The notes under the pieces: generated by a model | The model's database searches: none | The model's input: the letters and a program-made list of their open reading frames with translations, nothing else | What the model was told of the DNA's origin: nothing | Source: Rhodospirillaceae bacterium | GTDB taxonomy: Bacteria > Pseudomonadota > Alphaproteobacteria > Rhodospirillales > Rhodospirillaceae | NCBI GenBank assembly: GCA_029245025.1 | Contig: JAQWQC010000003.1 | Coordinates: 1-63,701, forward strand | Direction: 5' to 3' | Length of the DNA: 63,701 nt | Translations under genes and position numbers: made by a program | In this document: one piece after another, positions 60,646 to 63,701 of the stretch | How positions within the stretch are numbered: the first letter of the stretch is position 1 | How the letters are laid out: each line of letters begins with the position of its first letter

Positions 60646-61026
60646 CTACTTGCTGTCGTCAGCCGATGCGTCAGCCGCATCGTCTTTCTTGGCCGCTACT
60701 TTTTTAGCAGGGGCCTTTTTCTTTGCTGCACCACCAACATCCGTGATCTGAACGACTGTCAGGTCTTGGCGGTGCCCGGCCTTACGGACGTAACCTTGGC
60801 GGCGCTTCTTCTTGAAGACGACGATCTTGTCGCCACGAGCCTGCTCAACGATCTTACCCTTGACGGCGGCGCCCTCAACATGGGGCGTGCCGATTTTATC
60901 TCCGACCATTAGCACTTTGTCGAACGTGACAGAGGCACCGGAATCGCCCTTAAGGCTTTCAACGGTGATCACATCGTCCTTTGCTACGCGGTACTGTTTA
61001 CCGCCTGTTTTTATTACTGCGTGCAT
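60646..61026 (-). CDS. rplU: 50S ribosomal protein L21
   Basis: The protein has 126 aa from ATG 61024-61026 with GGAAGA upstream; the longer frame to 61092 lacks support. [23 protein letters not shown] and [24 protein letters not shown] identify L21. Past the usual end there is an Ala/Lys/Asp tail ([22 protein letters not shown]), an extension common in alphaproteobacteria. First gene of rplU-rpmA. The 269 bases upstream to tRNA-Ser hold no gene that I can see and must contain its promoter. Confidence 0.96.
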   Translation of the reverse strand: MHAVIKTGGKQYRVAKDDVITVESLKGDSGASVTFDKVLMVGDKIGTPHVEGAAVKGKIVEQARGDKIVVFKKKRRQGYVRKAGHRQDLTVVQITDVGGAAKKKAPAKKVAAKKDDAADASADDSK

Positions 61027-61295
61027 AATTGATCTTCCGAAAAAGGAAAACGGCGGGCCAGAGCCCGCGCGGTTGGGCGGGAATATACGCACCCGCCAGC
61101 CCGAGTCAACGCTTTTGGGGGGATTCCAGCCTGATTCTCAAGCAAATCTGCGCTTTTCAGCCGATTTCACCGAACACGGCCCAAAATCAAAAAATGGCGC
61201 AAAACGTCGAAAAAACGCTCATCCGCTGATTGCGGGCGGATCAACCTTCCTGTACGGTCCGCGCGCTTTCCACCCCAGACCATAAAAAACACCGC

Positions 61296-61385
<90 letters not shown>

Positions 61386-61449
61386 TAACTTCATTATTAA
61401 TCAATTATAACAAATAATTAGTGTATTTATAAATACTCTACCCATCTTC

Positions 61450-61667
61450 AAAATCTCGCTTGGCGGTAATTTCGGCGTCGTCACTTCCTTTGAATATCAG
61501 GCGCATTCCTTTGGACCAACCCCGATCTATCGGAGGAGTACGTCCGGTGGGGCCGTGACTAATGGGACGCCTTGGAGCCTTTTACTGCTAAGGAATTTTA
61601 CGTCAACGAGCTTATGGACGAAGAACAGGGCGTTCTGACCCAATATGGCTGTACGTATCCAATGTAA
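61450..61667 (+). pseudogene. Fragment of FAD-linked (berberine-bridge-type) oxidase
   Basis: Right of tRNA-Ser one plus-strand frame reads LGGNFGVVTSFEY (from 61459), the hallmark GGGGNFGVVTxFE block of BBE/FAD_binding_4 oxidases. After a frameshift, another frame reads EEYVRWGRD, a TAA at 61560-61562, then WDALEPFTAKEFYVNELMDE and ends TAA at 61665. This matches the family's C-terminal WxxLxP...YVNFxxDE...YG block. Most of the protein between the two blocks, and all of the N-terminus, is missing. It is a decayed remnant. Confidence 0.6.
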
Positions 61668-61740
61668 TTTCGCCCTTCGAGTGCCCAAGTCTTTCACTGA
61701 CGACTTTAGGGTTCCGTAAAATAACGGCGCTGCCCCCCAT
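61612..61740 (-). pseudogene. C-terminal fragment of a tyrosine recombinase (integrase)
   Basis: A 42-codon minus-strand frame contains NPKVVSERLGHS and ITLDTYSHI, the C-terminal block of phage-type integrases that carries the conserved His of LGH and the catalytic Tyr. The two Arg-bearing upstream boxes are gone: a TAG lies just upstream at 61753-61755. The last ten codons run antisense to the oxidase fragment, so the junction lies near 61645. With tRNA-Ser(CGA) 230 bases away, this is the expected trace of an eroded island. Confidence 0.6.
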
Positions 61741-61794
61741 GTCTGCTAATGACTAAAAAATGACAGTATCCCACCCTTACCTAGGGACCCTCTC

Positions 61795-62556
61795 TTATAT
61801 CTTGGAGCGCACATAAGATGGCATGTGCTCAGGCTTGATTAATATTTTCCATACTTCGATGGTTTCAGCGGGCAAATCCACTTCGTCATCCATAGCGTGG
61901 AAAATCACGTTCATGCATTCAGTATTGTCCAGGCATTCCAGCGTCAGCCGGGCCAGACCGTCCCGCGTGATAGCACCAACGTCCGTCAGGTCGTTCGAAA
62001 GGCGAGCCTTGCCGGATTCCTGAATAGCCAGGGGTAGCAGCGTCAGATGGCGGATGATGGTGTATGGCACGCCGCTTCCAATGAGAATCTCTTCGGCGAT
62101 GGCCTTAGAGGCTAAGGCCAGGCGTTGAACTTCGTACGCGTTCTCCGCATAAACCAATTCGGCGCTGTCCCCCACACCGATGGCGCCATGTAAAATCAAC
62201 TGTTGAACACCCGTCGCTGCCGCCCATTTCGAAACAATCCTTTGGCTTTCGTCATAGAAAGACTGCGCCTCTAGGAGTTGATCGGTTGCGGTAGCCATCT
62301 CCCGATATGGCCCACTGGAGGCATCAACCACCGCCCTATATGAAACATCTGTAAAGACCCGCTCCATATCGGCTTCGACCAGCATGTCGCCTATCGCATA
62401 AGTGATGTCGAGCCCCTCCAATCGCGCCCGGTCGGACGTAGACCGCGCCAGCACGGTGATGCTCTCTCCAGCAGCTACCAGATCTTTGGCCACTTCCGAG
62501 CCCAACTCTCCCGTACCACCCAGCACCAGCACCTCACCTTTTGCGGTAATCGACAT
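61795..62556 (-). CDS. NmrA-type NAD(P)-binding Rossmann protein
   Basis: About 253 aa from ATG 62554-62556 (AGAGGA ten bases upstream). The N-terminal dinucleotide site VLVLGGTGELGSEVAKDLVAAG lies near residue 9. GDMLVEADMERVFTDV is near 58 and SYRAVVDASSG near 73, as in atypical short-chain dehydrogenases of the NmrA/HSCARG type. It has no clear YxxxK catalytic pair, so it may be a redox sensor or a reductase of unknown substrate. The gene is divergent from the SnoaL-like gene at 62697. Confidence 0.82.
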   Translation of the reverse strand: MSITAKGEVLVLGGTGELGSEVAKDLVAAGESITVLARSTSDRARLEGLDITYAIGDMLVEADMERVFTDVSYRAVVDASSGPYREMATATDQLLEAQSFYDESQRIVSKWAAATGVQQLILHGAIGVGDSAELVYAENAYEVQRLALASKAIAEEILIGSGVPYTIIRHLTLLPLAIQESGKARLSNDLTDVGAITRDGLARLTLECLDNTECMNVIFHAMDDEVDLPAETIEVWKILIKPEHMPSYVRSKI

Positions 62557-62696
62557 GGCAGTCAAATCCTCTCAGCCCAATGTGAAATTCTATGCAAATA
62601 TTAGCGTGCGATATGATTGGTGTCTTGGATGCTTTCATTCCTATAGCTTCAATTCATATTTACACCTGAAGCAACGGATAGAATTGGACTTTTACC

Positions 62697-63188
62697 ATGA
62701 CCGATATGACCGGTGTTGTTGAGCAAATACTCACAGACTATGTGGACCGTTGGAACGACTATAACTCCGACGGGATGATTTCTTTCTGGGACGCTGAAGA
62801 CGAGGGCATCATTTATGTTGCGGAAGAGATAGATACTCTGCATGGCTGGAATGCATTGGAAGGATATATTCGCGGCATCAATCCCGAGTTTGCAGAACAC
62901 TTAATCACTGTTCGGGATGTAACGGCACGCACCGTCGCGCCGGGTGTCATCCAGGCGTTTTGGAGCATGAGTTGGAGTATCTATTTCGTTACCGAAAATC
63001 TTTACCCTAAACCTATCGGTGGTGATGTCAGGGTAACAGCACTCCTACGCGAAAAGGACGACGGATGGAAATTCTTCCATTGGATCGAAGGACCCATAGC
63101 CGCACTTTTCCAGCTTCAACGCGCCCTTGAAAAGAAAGTGGACCCGCGCCTGCTTGAGAAGCTGAAGGCTAAGGGAATCACTTTCTAG
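62697..63188 (+). CDS. SnoaL/NTF2-like domain protein
   Basis: This 163-aa cytosolic protein folds as a cone-shaped NTF2-like domain. ILTDYVDRWNDYNSDGMISFWDAED near residue 11, GWNALEGYIRGI near 50, ARTVAPGVIQAFWSMSW near 80 and DVRVTALLREKDDGWKFFHWIEGP near 108 give the SnoaL/DUF4440 pattern. Such proteins act as small isomerases, dehydratases or ligand binders; the substrate here is unknown. A strong terminator follows at 63253. Pairing with the divergent NmrA-type gene may mean shared regulation. Confidence 0.82.
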   Translation: MTDMTGVVEQILTDYVDRWNDYNSDGMISFWDAEDEGIIYVAEEIDTLHGWNALEGYIRGINPEFAEHLITVRDVTARTVAPGVIQAFWSMSWSIYFVTENLYPKPIGGDVRVTALLREKDDGWKFFHWIEGPIAALFQLQRALEKKVDPRLLEKLKAKGITF

Positions 63189-63252
63189 TCCCGTGGATTC
63201 TTGACTTAACTCATTACCAGTTCTGCCGACGACAACACAGAAACGAATAATG

Positions 63253-63294
63253 AAAACCCCGCTCTGGGAAACCAGAGTGGGGTTTTCTTTTGCA
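63253..63294 (+). terminator. Intrinsic terminator after SnoaL-like gene
   Basis: AAAACCCCGCTCTGG (63253-63267) pairs with CCAGAGTGGGGTTTT (63272-63286) around a GAAA tetraloop, with a single G-T wobble, and is followed by CTTTTGC. The stem is 15 bp, a textbook rho-independent terminator. It works for the plus strand, and its A-rich left arm may also serve minus-strand transcripts. Confidence 0.9.
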
Positions 63295-63337
63295 TGTCGT
63301 GCTGAGCACCCAGAAAAAGAAGTGTCGTGTTCACGCG

Positions 63338-63363
63338 TGTCCGCTTGGGGCTAAGAGCAGACA
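63338..63363. repeat. Imperfect inverted repeat in gap after SnoaL-like gene
   Basis: TGTCCGCT (63338-63345) and AGCAGACA (63356-63363) form an imperfect inverted repeat with one mismatch around a short loop. From memory, similar TGTCCGC...GCGGACA elements recur between genes in other alphaproteobacteria. Whether this belongs to such a family cannot be told from one copy. The rest of the 321-base gap (63189-63509) holds two terminators and nothing else that I can name. Confidence 0.25.
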
Positions 63364-63486
63364 TTACGGCGCCACCACAACAAGTCCGCTTTACCCTCGA
63401 AAGCATAAATCTTCTAATATTTTGAGAAGTCTTTAGTCGCTAAACGAGGCGCTACATCAATTTTATCGGCAGCATCCGAAAAGTGA

Positions 63487-63511
63487 AAGTTCGGTCGTTG
63501 AGACCGAACTT
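63487..63511 (-). terminator. Intrinsic terminator of the edge gene
   Basis: AAGTTCGGTC (63487-63496) and GACCGAACTT (63502-63511) make a 10-bp stem with a 5-base loop, overlapping the stop of the minus-strand gene that enters from the right edge. On that strand it is followed by TTCACTTTTC, a loose T-run. This fits a terminator for that gene. Confidence 0.65.
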
Positions 63512-63701
63512 ATTGTTGAGGGAGGTCAGGCAACCTTGGTTGAGTTGTGCCCTGCACAAAAGCGTCAAGGTCGATCTCATCAGAGACGAACCACGGATTG
63601 TCAGATTTGTTAAGATAAAGCTTGTGTTGCTCCTCTTGCGTAAAGGGCCGTGATCCGAGCCTGCCGAATACCGCTATTTGATTCCCTGATTCGTCAACGC
63701 C
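63510..63701 (-). CDS. C-terminal end of an unidentified gene cut by the window edge
   Basis: The minus strand is open from the right edge to TAA at 63510-63512, giving the last 63 residues. The end is polar and acidic, with EEQHKLYLNKSDNPWF and DEIDLDAFVQGTTQPRLPD, then PQQ. It has no membrane segment. A terminator hairpin immediately follows, which supports a real gene end. I do not recognise the family from this fragment. Confidence 0.65.
   Translation of the reverse strand, partial: GVDESGNQIAVFGRLGSRPFTQEEQHKLYLNKSDNPWFVSDEIDLDAFVQGTTQPRLPDLPQQ

Noticed and set aside
61450-61590. Minus-strand 47-codon open frame opposite the oxidase fragment
   Set aside because: It looks coding by composition but matches nothing known, and the plus strand carries clear family blocks, so it is probably a shadow.
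61386-63701. Duplicate of the tRNA-Ser(CGA) 3' end as a right attachment site
   Set aside because: I looked for the GGTTCGAATCCCACC block to the right and saw none in the window.

Overview
The window looks like the chromosome of an alphaproteobacterium, perhaps Rhodospirillales-like. It has mid-range G+C judged by eye. The evidence is gene order: rplU-rpmA-obgE-proB-proA-nadD-rsfS-rlmH-nudC, kdsB-pheA divergent from a membrane-anchored cytochrome c, a thrS-infC-rpmI-rplT-pheS-pheT-lepA translation cluster, mutA-mutB-meaB, and yejABEF. No database search was possible, so the taxon is an inference.

Layout. 0.1-4.0 kb: an FbpABC-like ABC importer (ATPase, fused double permease, binding protein last). 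4.0-6.5 kb: a TPR protein and a TolB-like propeller lipoprotein. 6.6-15.6 kb: a cluster of exported proteins with five formylglycine-generating-enzyme-fold (SUMF1-like) proteins, a Tat-exported flavin amine oxidase and a Tat-exported IorB-like molybdenum hydroxylase. Three SUMF1-like genes and the oxidase are tightly coupled on the minus strand behind the molybdoenzyme. The other two are a tandem pair on the plus strand. None of the five keeps the catalytic cysteine pair of true FGE. This is my best candidate for an undescribed system. 15.8-20.2 kb: methyltransferases, a small unnamed protein and a membrane-dipeptidase homologue that has lost metal ligands. 20.2-28.6 kb: methylmalonyl-CoA mutase (mutAB), meaB, purU, an intact M19 dipeptidase and a lipoprotein hydrolase. 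28.7-31.5 kb: an orphan peptide-type binding protein, a second small unnamed protein, an AT-rich methyltransferase and tRNA-Ser(GGA). 31.6-40.8 kb: the translation cluster, where infC appears to start at ATA. 40.8-45.1 kb: a decayed GT9 heptosyltransferase, a GT4 glycosyltransferase, an alpha/beta hydrolase, a small protein, a TPR protein and a GST. 45.1-54.2 kb: yejFEBA, hisN, cytochrome c, kdsB and pheA. 54.2-61.0 kb: nudC back to rplU. 61.3-63.7 kb: tRNA-Ser(CGA), followed by fragments of an FAD-linked oxidase and of a tyrosine recombinase that suggest an eroded island. After these come an NmrA-type reductase, a SnoaL-like protein, two terminators and a gene cut by the window edge.

Most housekeeping calls are secure. 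Functions in the 6.6-15.6 kb cluster, the small-protein family and the altered M19 protein are open. No CRISPR array, rRNA, intact transposase or replication origin was seen. Starts were moved inward from the longest frame where a Shine-Dalgarno, signal peptide or gene overlap favoured it.
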